Source of the DNA: Algisphaera agarilytica
GTDB taxonomy: Bacteria > Planctomycetota > Phycisphaerae > Phycisphaerales > Phycisphaeraceae
Length of the DNA stretch: 64,000 nt
Assembly: GCF_014207595.1 (NCBI RefSeq)
Contig: NZ_JACHGY010000001.1
Span: 1,116,001 to 1,180,000, forward strand
Direction of reading: 5' to 3'
Part shown: positions 17,015 through 25,856 of the stretch, in pieces
How positions within the stretch are numbered: the stretch's first letter is position 1
Layout: the number at the start of each line of letters is the position of its first letter
Notes under the pieces: model-generated
What the model saw: the letters and a program-made list of their open reading frames with translations, nothing else
Databases searched by the model: none
Told to the model about the DNA's origin: nothing
Made by a program: the position numbers and the translations under genes

Positions 17015-17881
17015 TCAAGGGTTGGGGTCGTTACGAAAGTCTTCCTGGTTGTTGCTTGTGGCGCTTCCGAAGATCAGCACCACGTCTTCACCCTTGTCCA
17101 TACCGCCGTTGGCCGGAGCGGCCTGATTCGAGAAGATGTTGTCGGATTGGTTAACAGGCAGGTTTCCGAGTTTTGTATTTTCAACGATAGTCGTCGGCTG
17201 ATAAGAAGTACTGTTGTCATTCTTCACGATACCGCCGCCCCACTCGCCGGAATTTTCTTCGGTCCACCAAGAGCTGGCTTGATCCCCGACGTTGTTGCCG
17301 GTGTTGATATCGCCGACGACAACCGCCTGGCTGTTCAGGGTTTCCTGCCACTCGGCTTTACGGCCTTCTTGGTTGGCCGGCAATTCGAGGCTGGCCGCTT
17401 GAGCACCGCCCAGCGTGAGCATGCCGTAGGAGTAGTGCTGGCAGGTGAAGAAGTCGGTCGGACCAACACCCGGCGACGCTTCCTCTGCTCCCGGGTCAGC
17501 GGGATTCAGGATGTATTCAGGTGTAAACAGGTTTTCGTTCAGCATGATCGCGAAACGGACCTGGGGCAGCTTCCGCTTGTTACCGCCGGTGTAGTAGGGG
17601 TCGCCGCCGCCCGGGAAAGGGTTGTTGGCAACGGTGCCGTCGGGGTTGAGCCCCGGGAAGTAGCCGTCTCGCGTGCCCGATTTGTTGCTCTGAGCAAACA
17701 CAACCATCCCCTGCTGGATGCCGCGCAGCTGAGTGCTGCTAGCCAGTTGCCGCGCGGTTTTTCGCGCGGCCCCAAGGGCCGGAAGCAGGAGGCCGATGAG
17801 CAGGGCAATGATGCTGATGACAACCAGCAATTCAATGAGCGTGAAAGCATGCCGAGTACGACGGTTGGGAGTAGAAAGCAT
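17015..17881 (-). CDS. Type II secretion/type IV pseudopilin-like protein
   Basis: 288 residues from the ATG at 17881, chosen because it puts the prepilin peptidase site ([15 protein letters not shown]) about 14 residues in; the open frame extends 32 codons upstream. The leader is followed by the hydrophobic helix [18 protein letters not shown] and a soluble domain. Planctomycete genomes carry dozens of solitary pseudopilins of this kind; their role is not settled. Unlike the one at 52.5 kb I see no H-X9-DG motif near its C-terminus ([18 protein letters not shown]). It lies between two sulfatase genes. Confidence 0.85.
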   Translation of the reverse strand: MLSTPNRRTRHAFTLIELLVVISIIALLIGLLLPALGAARKTARQLASSTQLRGIQQGMVVFAQSNKSGTRDGYFPGLNPDGTVANNPFPGGGDPYYTGGNKRKLPQVRFAIMLNENLFTPEYILNPADPGAEEASPGVGPTDFFTCQHYSYGMLTLGGAQAASLELPANQEGRKAEWQETLNSQAVVVGDINTGNNVGDQASSWWTEENSGEWGGGIVKNDNSTSYQPTTIVENTKLGNLPVNQSDNIFSNQAAPANGGMDKGEDVVLIFGSATSNNQEDFRNDPNP

Positions 17882-18339
17882 GGTGAGAAGTCCTTGGCAG
17901 AAGACTGAAGTGACGGTGGTGATGACGAAAGAGTCCGGGGCGGAGCTTCGACAAGCCGAAGCCGATTTTCGGGACAACGAGCTATGTCGCTGCCGCCGAA
18001 ACGTGCATTCATAATCTAGGGAGGGTGCCCGATTCGATGAATAGCGGGATCACCAATCGACATGGTCGTTTCGACTTTTCGTCGCCATCACGAGCTCGTT
18101 CAGAAGCCCTGTGAACACATGGTTTCGGGCGTCGAAATTGGGCTACAACCCCCAGAAGGGGCGATTTTGTGGCACGCAGGGCTATTTCTTGGAAGAATTG
18201 CCATGTTGCGGCAATCGTGCCCCACCGGCGTGGCATTTGAGCCTAGGGATGGGGATTTGGACAATCCAGCGGGTTGTCACATGTGGGGGTTCTGGGTCAG
18301 CAGGCGCCTCCCAATGAGGCGTGGGCGCTTTGGCGTTGT
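17882..18339. other. Intergenic region, no gene recognised
   Basis: 458 bp between the pseudopilin start and the end of the next sulfatase. It must hold the pseudopilin promoter. A 6-bp stem CGCCTC/GAGGCG near 18305-18325 could be a weak terminator for the sulfatase. No convincing ORF or RNA. Confidence 0.4.
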
Positions 18340-19755
18340 TCAGATTTCAGGCGACGGCGGGTCGGATTGGTCGTTCCACGGTGCTTTGTGGCGAGGGCTG
18401 AGTCGCATGACTTCGTCGAGCAGCATGGCACGCATCGACTCGCGTTTTGCAAAGTGTTGTGGTGATGCCCATAGGTTGTTCTTTTCCCATGGGTCCGAGG
18501 CGAGATCGTAGAGTTCGCCGTAGTCTCGCTCGAAGTAATGGCTGATCTTCCAATCACCGACCCGTAACCCGCGGATCCGGCCGACTTCCATGTAGATCCG
18601 GTCGGGCTGTGCGGGCGGGCGGTCATCATTCGACGCGACATCCGCCAGATCGCGCCCCAGCCATTCCCCCGGCCGATCCAGTTTTGCCGCCGCCATACAC
18701 GTGGGGGCAATGTCAACGAGGTTGACGAAGGCCGAGTGATGAACACCTGCCGCAGTGGGGCCTGCGGGCTTATAGATCAACGGGATCCGAATTAACACCT
18801 CAGCAAGACACTGCGATTTGCCCAGCTTGCCGAAATCGCCGAGATAGTCGCCGTGATCGGAGATGAACAGAATGAGTGTCTGGTCATACAGGTCCTCGGC
18901 CTTGAGGTAATCGATCATTCGGCCGATTTGCTCATCAATCAGCGAGACGTTCGCGTGACTTGAAAGCCGGGCTTGGCGGATTTGTTCATCGGATAAAGCG
19001 CCAGGTTCCGTGGTGCCGTGGGCAACCATCTGGTGCGGCGGCTTATTTTTCAGGTCTTCAACCGTTGTTTGGGGCATGTCGATTTCTGTATCGTCATACC
19101 AACGTTCATGCGGAAGGCCCAGGCCATCGAAAGGCATATGCGGCCCCGAAAACGAACTGAACATGAACCAGGGTTTGTCGTGAGGGCGATCTTCGCGGAG
19201 CCATCGCAGGGTTTGCTGGCCGATATGCGTGTCTATATGAAAACCGGGGTCCGCCTTCCACCGCTGCACGAACGGAAACAAAGGCTCGGCCAAGTCGTTG
19301 AGTCCCGACACGCCGTTTGCTGCCAGGTAGTCGAACCAGCTGTTTTCGCCAAGGTGTTCCGCGAGATTGTCCGGGGCGAAGTGCGGATCGATGATCTCTT
19401 CGTAGTCGTAGCCCTTGTCGATGGCGGTTGGCCCAAAGTGTTGTTTGCCGACCACGGCCGTGGTGTATCCGCCGTCGCGCAGGCGAGTCATGAATGTCTT
19501 TTCATGGTCGGGTAGATAGGTGACGTAGGTGGGCACGCCGCACTGTGACGGGTACTGCCCCGTCATCAGCGATGCCCGTGCCGGCACACACGAAGGGTTG
19601 GTTGTGTATGTGTTCTCAAAGAGAACGCCGTCCGCCGCAAGCCGATCGAGATTGGGGGTATGCAGCGAGGGATTGATACAACCCAGCTGATCGAATCGCT
19701 GCTCATCGGTCATTAGTATCAGGATGTTCGGTCGTTGATCCCTCATAACTGCCAT
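18340..19755 (-). CDS. S1 sulfatase without signal peptide
   Basis: 471 residues from the ATG at 19755, preferred because AAGAAGGT lies about ten bases upstream; a GTG 21 bases earlier is also open. The protein starts MAVMRDQRPNILILMTDEQ, so the catalytic fold begins at once and there is no export signal, implying cytoplasmic action on imported sulfated oligosaccharides. Formylglycine motif C-V-P-A-R at C56; FISDHGDYLGD supplies the second metal site. It is the most upstream gene of the minus-strand block A. Confidence 0.92.
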   Translation of the reverse strand: MAVMRDQRPNILILMTDEQRFDQLGCINPSLHTPNLDRLAADGVLFENTYTTNPSCVPARASLMTGQYPSQCGVPTYVTYLPDHEKTFMTRLRDGGYTTAVVGKQHFGPTAIDKGYDYEEIIDPHFAPDNLAEHLGENSWFDYLAANGVSGLNDLAEPLFPFVQRWKADPGFHIDTHIGQQTLRWLREDRPHDKPWFMFSSFSGPHMPFDGLGLPHERWYDDTEIDMPQTTVEDLKNKPPHQMVAHGTTEPGALSDEQIRQARLSSHANVSLIDEQIGRMIDYLKAEDLYDQTLILFISDHGDYLGDFGKLGKSQCLAEVLIRIPLIYKPAGPTAAGVHHSAFVNLVDIAPTCMAAAKLDRPGEWLGRDLADVASNDDRPPAQPDRIYMEVGRIRGLRVGDWKISHYFERDYGELYDLASDPWEKNNLWASPQHFAKRESMRAMLLDEVMRLSPRHKAPWNDQSDPPSPEI

Positions 19756-20402
19756 GTGGCCAATACCTTCTTGCACCGAGCAATAATTAGGGGGATTCGA
19801 TTGCGTAGAAGTTAAAGCTTATTTATCTCGAACTCCTGAACGTATCCGGATTAACGCCAATAACCAGTATTTTTATTCTGAAATACATGGCATATCTCGT
19901 TCGGTCTACACCTATACGTCGCCGTACAACAAACTCTGCCAAATTTGCTGGGAGTAGCTCCGAATCCGCGATACACGCCAATGAAGAAATGACAATGCAC
20001 CGACTATTCGGAACACCTCGAAATGCTGTCCATACAAACCCAGATATCTCCCACCACTACCTCGGGCGGTTCGGTATCGAGGGATTCCACTGCTTACGAT
20101 CAACGTGCCAGTGGCAACCGGGACGGCATCACTCAACCTCAATTGAAGGAGTTGCTTATTGAAAACAACTTTCTCTGACACCTGACCGAGCAGACATCAC
20201 TTAGCCGCATTCGGCTGGCGATGGAGATACCGCATAGGACTTACTCTGCCGACCCAGAGACGGTATGTACTTAAGAAAACACTCCGCTTCGATCCGGCAC
20301 ACGACGGACCGATCCGCAGCGTGCAGATAAACCAACACATCTGATCTCGGTGCTCCAAGTCGCCCCAAACTAAGCGAATTGCTTACCGCTTTGTTGTGCT
20401 TT
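19756..20402. other. Intergenic region between blocks A and B
   Basis: About 650 bp with lower GC than its surroundings. It holds the upstream region of the sulfatase at 19755 and the downstream flank of the permease remnant. Short frames on both strands between 19.9 and 20.2 kb have no family resemblance, signal or Shine-Dalgarno and look spurious. Confidence 0.4.
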
Positions 20403-21543
20403 TTATCCCTTAACGGCGCCGGCGGTGAGTCCGGCGATGAAGTCTTTTTGGAGTAAGAGGAACAGGGCCAGGACCGGGCCGATGGCGACGAGGGTGCCGG
20501 CCATGATCATGCCGTACTCGATGCTGAACGGGCCGCGGAGTTGGGCGACCGCAACCGCCAGCGGGTACTTCTCGGGGGTCTGGATGATGATCTGCGGGCC
20601 GATGAAGTTGGTCCACGTGCCGAGATAAGTGATCAGCACGAACGCCCCCACCATCGGCTTGACCATCGGCAGGCCCATCTGGAAGAACATCCGCCACTCG
20701 CCACAACCGTCGATCCGCCCCGCCTCCATCATCTCGTGCGGCAGCGACGAGATGAACGCCTGGCGGAACAGGTACACCCCGAACGCCGGGGCCACCCCCG
20801 GAAGGATCAGGCCCGCGTAGCTGTCGAGCAAGCCCAGCTGGAACAAGAGGAAGTAGCCCGGCGCGATCAGCAAAGCGCCGGGGATGACCAACGCGCCGAG
20901 CACGACCGTCGTGATGAACTCCCGGCCCTTGAACTTGAACATCGCCAGGCCGTAGCCCCCCATCGCCGCGCCCAGCGTGCCGACCACGCTCATGACCGAG
21001 GCGAAGAAGAACGAGTTCAGCACCGCCCGCATGAACGACGCCTCGCCGATCTTCACCTCGCTCCACAGCCGGGTGAAGTTCGTGAACGTGAAGCCCGACC
21101 AGTCCACCGCCCACCAACCGCCGTCTTCTTCCACCGGCCAGAACGGCCCGCTGAAGAACGCCTCCTTGGTCTTGAACGCCGAGAACATCAGGTACGCGAA
21201 CGGCCAACCGATCGCGCTGGCGTACCCCAGGTCCCCCGCGTCGAAGCCCTTGCTGAACAGGTGCATCACCGGCGTCAGCCCCTTCTTGCCCGGCCCGCCG
21301 TCGGGGCCCACCAGCAGGTACGGCAGCTCGAACAGCTGCACGCTGCCGATGAACGACAGCAGCACCACGAACGTTCCCACCGGACGGATCGCCGGCACCG
21401 TCACGTTCAGGAACCGCTGCCACGGCCCCGCCCCGTCGACCTCGGCCGCCTCCATCAGGTCCTTGCTCACGTTCTGCAACGCCGCCAGGAAGTAGATCAT
21501 GTTGAACCCCACGTACATCCAGAACGACGCGATGATCATCGCG
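20403..21543 (-). pseudogene. Truncated, in-frame fused MalF/MalG-like sugar ABC transporter permease
   Basis: Two sugar-permease cores lie in one reading frame. The first (about 21543-21207) starts abruptly at AMIIASFWMYVGFNMIYF, includes the EAA loop EAAEVDGAGPWQRF and ends at GYASAIGW, as in MalF. The second follows directly at about 21203 (PFAYLMFSAFKTKEAFF), lacks the first membrane span of MalG, contains its own EAA loop (MEAGRIDGCGEWRMFF) and ends normally with DFIAGLTAGAVKG. So the MalF N-terminus, MalF C-terminus and MalG N-terminus are all missing. The 5' end stops at a 16-bp palindrome where a sulfatase fragment begins on the other strand. Either a degraded operon or an assembly/amplification artefact. 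No ATPase or binding protein gene is nearby. Confidence 0.8.
21528..21543. other. 16-bp perfect palindrome at the permease/sulfatase junction
   Basis: CGCGATGATCATCGCG is its own reverse complement. On the minus strand it encodes Ala-Met-Ile-Ile-Ala of the permease, and on the plus strand Ala-Met-Ile-Ile-Ala of the sulfatase; both genes lose their upstream part exactly here. Confidence 0.9.
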
Positions 21544-22164
21544 ATGGACCGCGCGGTGGGCCGGATGCACGAAAGCCTCGAAGCCCACGGCCTGGTGGAC
21601 AACACGCTCATCATCTTCCTCAGCGACCACGGCGGCGTCGTGCAGAAAAAGAACAAGCCGGCGTGGGCGGACAACGGCCCGGTCCGCGCGGGCAAGGGCA
21701 CGCTCTGGGAAGGTGGCCTGCGTACGCCCCTGTTCTTCCGCTGGCCTAACGGCCTGCCCGCCGGCGAAACCCTTGAGGGCACCGTGTCGAGCCTCGACCT
21801 CGTGCCGACGCTCGTGAGCGTTGCGGGCGGCGAAGTTCAATCCGATTGGGAACTCGACGGCATCAACCTGCTGCCCTACCTCACCGGCGAACGAAACGCA
21901 GAACCCCTGGCGGAACGCACCCTGTTCTGGCGACAAAACGCGATGTGGGCGGTGCGGTCCGGCTCGTGGAAACTCATCCAGGACCGCGGCAACAACCCGC
22001 CCCAGCTGTACAACCTGGATGATGATCCCCGGGAGGCCACCGATGTGGTCAACGCCTACCCCGAGGAAGCGGCCCGCCTGCAAGAAACCTTTGACGCCTG
22101 GCAAGGCACCGTCGAATCCCCGCGTTTCGGCTGGTGGTCGGAGATCGGGCCCAAGGTCGAGTAG
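21529..22164 (+). pseudogene. C-terminal fragment of an S1 sulfatase
   Basis: About 210 residues beginning AMIIAMDRAVGRMHES and running through FLSDHGGVVQ, GPVRAGKGTLWEGGLRTPLF, LDLVPTLVSVAGG and a normal C-terminus. This is the second half of a sulfatase; the formylglycine motif and first metal site are absent. The frame continues leftward only through the antisense of the permease, so the real coding part begins at the palindrome. Not expected to be active. Confidence 0.88.
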
Positions 22165-22312
22165 CCGCCAACGATCAACTCATCCCGGCCGGCTTGGAGA
22201 AGTGGGCCCGCTTGGCTCACCGCCGGGTCCTGTCGCGGTGCACCATTGATATGATCGCAAGGCAGAAGGTTGTTGCGATCTCACTGAATCATTGTCCGGA
22301 GTTTTTTCACCG

Positions 22313-23842
22313 ATGACCCGCATTCTTTATCTCGACCTCGATGCCCTCAACCCGACGCATCTGGGCTGCTATGGCTATCACCGCAACACCTCGCCCAACA
22401 TCGACGCGATCGCGCAGCAGGGCATCCGTTTCGACAACGTCTACTGCTCCGACGCCCCCTGCCTGCCGTCGCGGACCGCGTTGTATCAGTGCCGCTTCGG
22501 GATCCGCACCGGCGTGGTCGGGCACGGCGGCACCGCGGCCGATCCCAAACGGCAGGGCGAGACGCGCGGCTTCCGCTCCGTCCTCGAAGAGCACAGCTTC
22601 CCCCGCATGCTGCAGAAGCGCGGCTACCACACCGCGATGATCTCGCCGTTCGGCCAACGCCATGCGGCCCACCAGTACTACGCGGGTTTCAACGAGATGC
22701 ACAACACCGGCGAGGGCGGGCAGGAACCTGTCGAAACCGTGCAGCCCGTGGTCGAGCGCTGGCTAGACGCCCACGCTGCTGAGCCGTCCTGGTACCTGCA
22801 CCTGAACTACTGGGACATCCACACGCCCTACCGCACACCGCTCGATTACGGCAACCCGTTCGACGATGTCCCGATCGCGGACTGGTACACGGATGAGTTG
22901 ATCGCAGAACACGTCGCCCGCGGCGGGCCGCACTCGGCGCAAGACCTCGACATGTATCACGACGCCGATTCCGATCGGTACCCGCGCTTGCCGCGGCGGA
23001 TCACCGACCGTGCGTCCCTGAAACAATGGATCGACGGCTACGACGTGGCCATCCGCTACGTGGACGAGGCGGTCGGCAAACTCGTCGACCAGCTCAAGCG
23101 GGCCGGCGTGTACGACGACACCGCGATCATCATCTCCGCGGACCACGGCGAGAACCAGGGCGAACTAGAGATCTACGGCGAACACGGCACCGCCGACCAC
23201 GCCACCTGCCACATCCCCTTCATCTTGAAATGGCCCGGCGGCCAGGCCGGCGCCACCGACGACGGCCTGCACTACCACCTCGACTGGCCCGCGACCTGCC
23301 TCGAGCTGCTGGGCGAGTCGGATGAACACGAACCGACCCCCGCGGGTTGGGACGGGCGCAGCTTTACCCCGACCGTTACCGAAGGCAAAGCCCAGGGGCG
23401 CGACGAGCTGGTCCTGTCGCAATGTGCTCACGTGTGTCAGCGCTCGGTCCGGTTCGACGAAGGCGATCACCGCTGGCTCTACATCCGGACCTACCACGAT
23501 GGGTTCCACCCCTTCCCCGATCACATGTTGTTCGACCTGGCCAGCGATCCGCAGGAGCAGCACAACCTAGCCGATGCGCATCCCGAGGTGCTGCGTGAGG
23601 CGAACTGGCGTTTGTCGGGGTGGCACGACGAGGCGATGTCCAAGATCGCCCGCGATTCTGCCGACGTGACCGATCCGATGCGCACGGTGCTCCGCGAAGG
23701 CGGCCCGTACCACGCGTGCTCGTACATCCACGGCCGACGATCGGAAGAACTGACGCGGTACCTTCAGAAGCTCCGGGACTCGGGCCGAGCAGCCGCCGCC
23801 GAGAATTTAGAACGCCGCTATCCGCTGGTGAAGGGGGCCTAG
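22313..23842 (+). CDS. S1 sulfatase without signal peptide
   Basis: 509 residues from the ATG at 22313 (MTRILYLDLDALNPTHLG); an upstream in-frame start 21 bases earlier adds only non-conserved residues. Formylglycine motif C-L-P-S-R at C50; IISADHGENQGE holds metal ligands; LHLNYWDIHTPYRTP is typical of the family. No export signal, so probably cytoplasmic. Codons are GC-rich like the RND operon downstream and richer than block A. It is on the same strand as the sulfatase fragment, about 150 bp after it. Confidence 0.92.
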   Translation: MTRILYLDLDALNPTHLGCYGYHRNTSPNIDAIAQQGIRFDNVYCSDAPCLPSRTALYQCRFGIRTGVVGHGGTAADPKRQGETRGFRSVLEEHSFPRMLQKRGYHTAMISPFGQRHAAHQYYAGFNEMHNTGEGGQEPVETVQPVVERWLDAHAAEPSWYLHLNYWDIHTPYRTPLDYGNPFDDVPIADWYTDELIAEHVARGGPHSAQDLDMYHDADSDRYPRLPRRITDRASLKQWIDGYDVAIRYVDEAVGKLVDQLKRAGVYDDTAIIISADHGENQGELEIYGEHGTADHATCHIPFILKWPGGQAGATDDGLHYHLDWPATCLELLGESDEHEPTPAGWDGRSFTPTVTEGKAQGRDELVLSQCAHVCQRSVRFDEGDHRWLYIRTYHDGFHPFPDHMLFDLASDPQEQHNLADAHPEVLREANWRLSGWHDEAMSKIARDSADVTDPMRTVLREGGPYHACSYIHGRRSEELTRYLQKLRDSGRAAAAENLERRYPLVKGA

Positions 23843-24059
23843 GACTCCACGACTCGCCGACGGCAGATTCACCGCTCACCTCACGCTTCACGGCGCGTGG
23901 ATCGCGATTCATTTCGGCCACGCATCCATTCCTATCCCCCGCCCTAACCGACTCGTCACCAACGGTTTGGCGTCGCGGCCCACGTGACCCAAATACCGTA
24001 AAAAATACGACAAAGAGATAAAAAACCGCGTTTTCTCGGCAAAGATGTGGCCGAATCAA

Positions 24060-24079
24060 AATATGATGACTATCATATT
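24060..24079. promoter_or_regulatory. Probable TetR operator
   Basis: An inverted repeat AATATGAT/ATCATATT (8-bp perfect arms, 4-bp centre) ends 5 bp before the ATG of the TetR gene. Size and position fit autoregulation by the adjacent TetR repressor. Confidence 0.7.
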
Positions 24080-24084
24080 CAGCC

Positions 24085-24708
24085 ATGCCCTACCCCGCCG
24101 AACACAAACTCGAAACGCGCGAACGCATCCTGCGGGCCGCCGCCCGCCAGTTCCGGGAGAAGGGGTTCGCGGCGGCGTCGCTCTCGGCGATCATGAAGGA
24201 AGCCGGGCTCACGCACGGGGGGTTCTACGCCCACTTCGAGAATAAAGACGCGCTGGTCGCCGAGGTGATCCGCTCGGGGTTTGACCACGTCAGCGAGAAG
24301 TTTGAATCGCAGTTTGCCCAACTCGACGGCGAGGACTGGCTCCACGCCTGGGTCCGCGGCTACCTCGGCGACGCCCACCTCTCCCACGCCGACCAAGGCT
24401 GCCCCCTGCCCACGATGTCTTCCGAGATCGCCCGCATCGGCGAACAGGCGGTCGCCGCGTTCACCACTTTGTTTTACGAACGCCTGGCTCACACCTCGAG
24501 CATGGTGCAAGCGCCCCCCGAGGAAGCGCGTCGGCGTGTGCTGGCGGCGTTCTCACAGATGGTGGGCGGACTCATGCTGGCGCGTGCGGTCGAGCCCGAA
24601 CTTGCCCGCGAGATCCTCGAATCGGTTGAAGCCCAGGCGATCGAAACGCTCTGCCCCCAAACCCACGACACCCCCGCAACCAAAGCCGTAAGGACCGGCC
24701 AACTATGA
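24085..24708 (+). CDS. TetR-family transcriptional repressor
   Basis: 207 residues. N-terminal HTH: KLETRERILRAAARQFREKG, then SLSAIMKEAGLTHGGFYAHF, a textbook TetR DNA-binding domain. The C-terminal ligand domain contains GCPLPTMSSEIAR, as in a subgroup linked to efflux control. There is no Shine-Dalgarno because the palindrome at 24060-24079 sits there, so the mRNA may be leaderless or nearly so. Its stop overlaps the ATG of the next gene (ATGA), showing translational coupling with the RND pair it probably represses. Confidence 0.93.
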   Translation: MPYPAEHKLETRERILRAAARQFREKGFAAASLSAIMKEAGLTHGGFYAHFENKDALVAEVIRSGFDHVSEKFESQFAQLDGEDWLHAWVRGYLGDAHLSHADQGCPLPTMSSEIARIGEQAVAAFTTLFYERLAHTSSMVQAPPEEARRRVLAAFSQMVGGLMLARAVEPELAREILESVEAQAIETLCPQTHDTPATKAVRTGQL

Positions 24709-25856
24709 AACGCTCCGCTCTCATCACAAACCCGCGCGTGGTTTCGCTGGCCACGATCACCACGGTGCTCCTCGGCGTCACCGCGTTGGCGATCTTTGCG
24801 CAGAAAGACGACACCGCCGTCGCCGACGGGCCCGGCTCCCAAGCGCTCACGGTGCGTTGGCAAAGCATCCAACCCGAGCCGGGCTATTCGATCACCCGGG
24901 CTTTCGTGGGCCGGGTGGAAGCGCAGCAGGAAAGTCAACTCGGCTTCGAGGTTCCGGGGAAGGTCAAACAGCTCCTGTACCGCGAAGGCGATCGGGTCAC
25001 CGCCGGCCAGATCTTGGCCCGGCTGGATACGCAACTGCTCGAAGCCCGCCGGGAAGAGCTGCGGGCGGCGCGTGATCAGGCCCAGGCCGAGCTCGACCTC
25101 GCGGATATCCGCCTGGAGCGCATCACACGGGCGCACAAACGAAAAGCCGCCACCGACGATGAGCTCGACGAAGCCCAGCAGTCGCGCCTCGCCGCCGCGG
25201 CCAACCTGGCGCGGGCCAGCGCGGGCATCCAAACCCTGGAGGTTGAACTCGAGAAAAGCGAATTGGTCGCCCCGTACGACGCGGTGGTGGCCGCCAAACA
25301 CATCGACGCCGGCCAAGTGGTCTCGGCGGGGACCACCGTGATCGAGCTCTACGACATCGAGCGCCCCGAGGTACGCCTGGGCGTCGGCGGCGGGTTGCTT
25401 GAAGACCTCGCCATCGATCAAACCCACGAAGTCTCGGTCAACGGCCAAACCCTCACCGGCACCATCCGCCAAATCCTTCCGGCCCGCGAGCGCGTCGGCC
25501 GGGACGTCGATGTCATCCTCGAATTCGACGCCCAACTCGACGGCATCCGCCGCGGCGACCTTGCTCGGGTGCAGATCGAGCAAGCCATCGAGCAGCCCGG
25601 CGTGTGGCTGCCGATCCAGGCACTCACCGAAGGGGTACGCGGGCTGTGGTCGGTCTACACGATCGAGCGCGGGCCCGACGACAACGGCACCGCGGTGATC
25701 CGGCGGTCGGACGTGGAAGTCCTGCACCCCGAATCCAACCGGGTCTTCGTGCGTAGCGCGTTGCCCGCGGGGACCGAGGTGGTGGTGGGCGGCCTCCACC
25801 GACTGGCGCCCGGCATGGAAGTTCGCCCGGCCGACACGGAGATCGACGCGCCGTGA
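24705..25856 (+). CDS. RND efflux periplasmic adaptor (membrane fusion protein)
   Basis: 383 residues. One N-terminal membrane anchor (about 14-32), then barrel-sandwich/lipoyl halves (FEVPGKVKQLLYREGDRV and VAPYDAVVAAKHIDAGQVV) flanking an alpha-helical hairpin rich in Ala/Glu/Arg (about 110-180), then beta-barrel and membrane-proximal domains. It overlaps TetR at its start and the pump gene at its end (GTGA), so the three form one operon. It would link the inner-membrane pump to an outer-membrane channel; no TolC-like gene is in the window. Confidence 0.93.
   Translation: MKRSALITNPRVVSLATITTVLLGVTALAIFAQKDDTAVADGPGSQALTVRWQSIQPEPGYSITRAFVGRVEAQQESQLGFEVPGKVKQLLYREGDRVTAGQILARLDTQLLEARREELRAARDQAQAELDLADIRLERITRAHKRKAATDDELDEAQQSRLAAAANLARASAGIQTLEVELEKSELVAPYDAVVAAKHIDAGQVVSAGTTVIELYDIERPEVRLGVGGGLLEDLAIDQTHEVSVNGQTLTGTIRQILPARERVGRDVDVILEFDAQLDGIRRGDLARVQIEQAIEQPGVWLPIQALTEGVRGLWSVYTIERGPDDNGTAVIRRSDVEVLHPESNRVFVRSALPAGTEVVVGGLHRLAPGMEVRPADTEIDAP

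Noticed and set aside
19887-20181. Short frames of 91 and 89 codons on both strands
   Set aside because: Mutually antisense, low-GC intergenic DNA, no Shine-Dalgarno and no family likeness.
20541-21749. 402-codon plus-strand frame and 564-codon minus frame over the permease
   Set aside because: Arg/His/Pro-rich translations typical of wrong frames; the permease frame shows real EAA loops and membrane helices.
20403-21782. Full 459-codon frame as a genuine permease with a novel N-terminus
   Set aside because: The first about 80 codons are the antisense of the sulfatase fragment and show no membrane helix.
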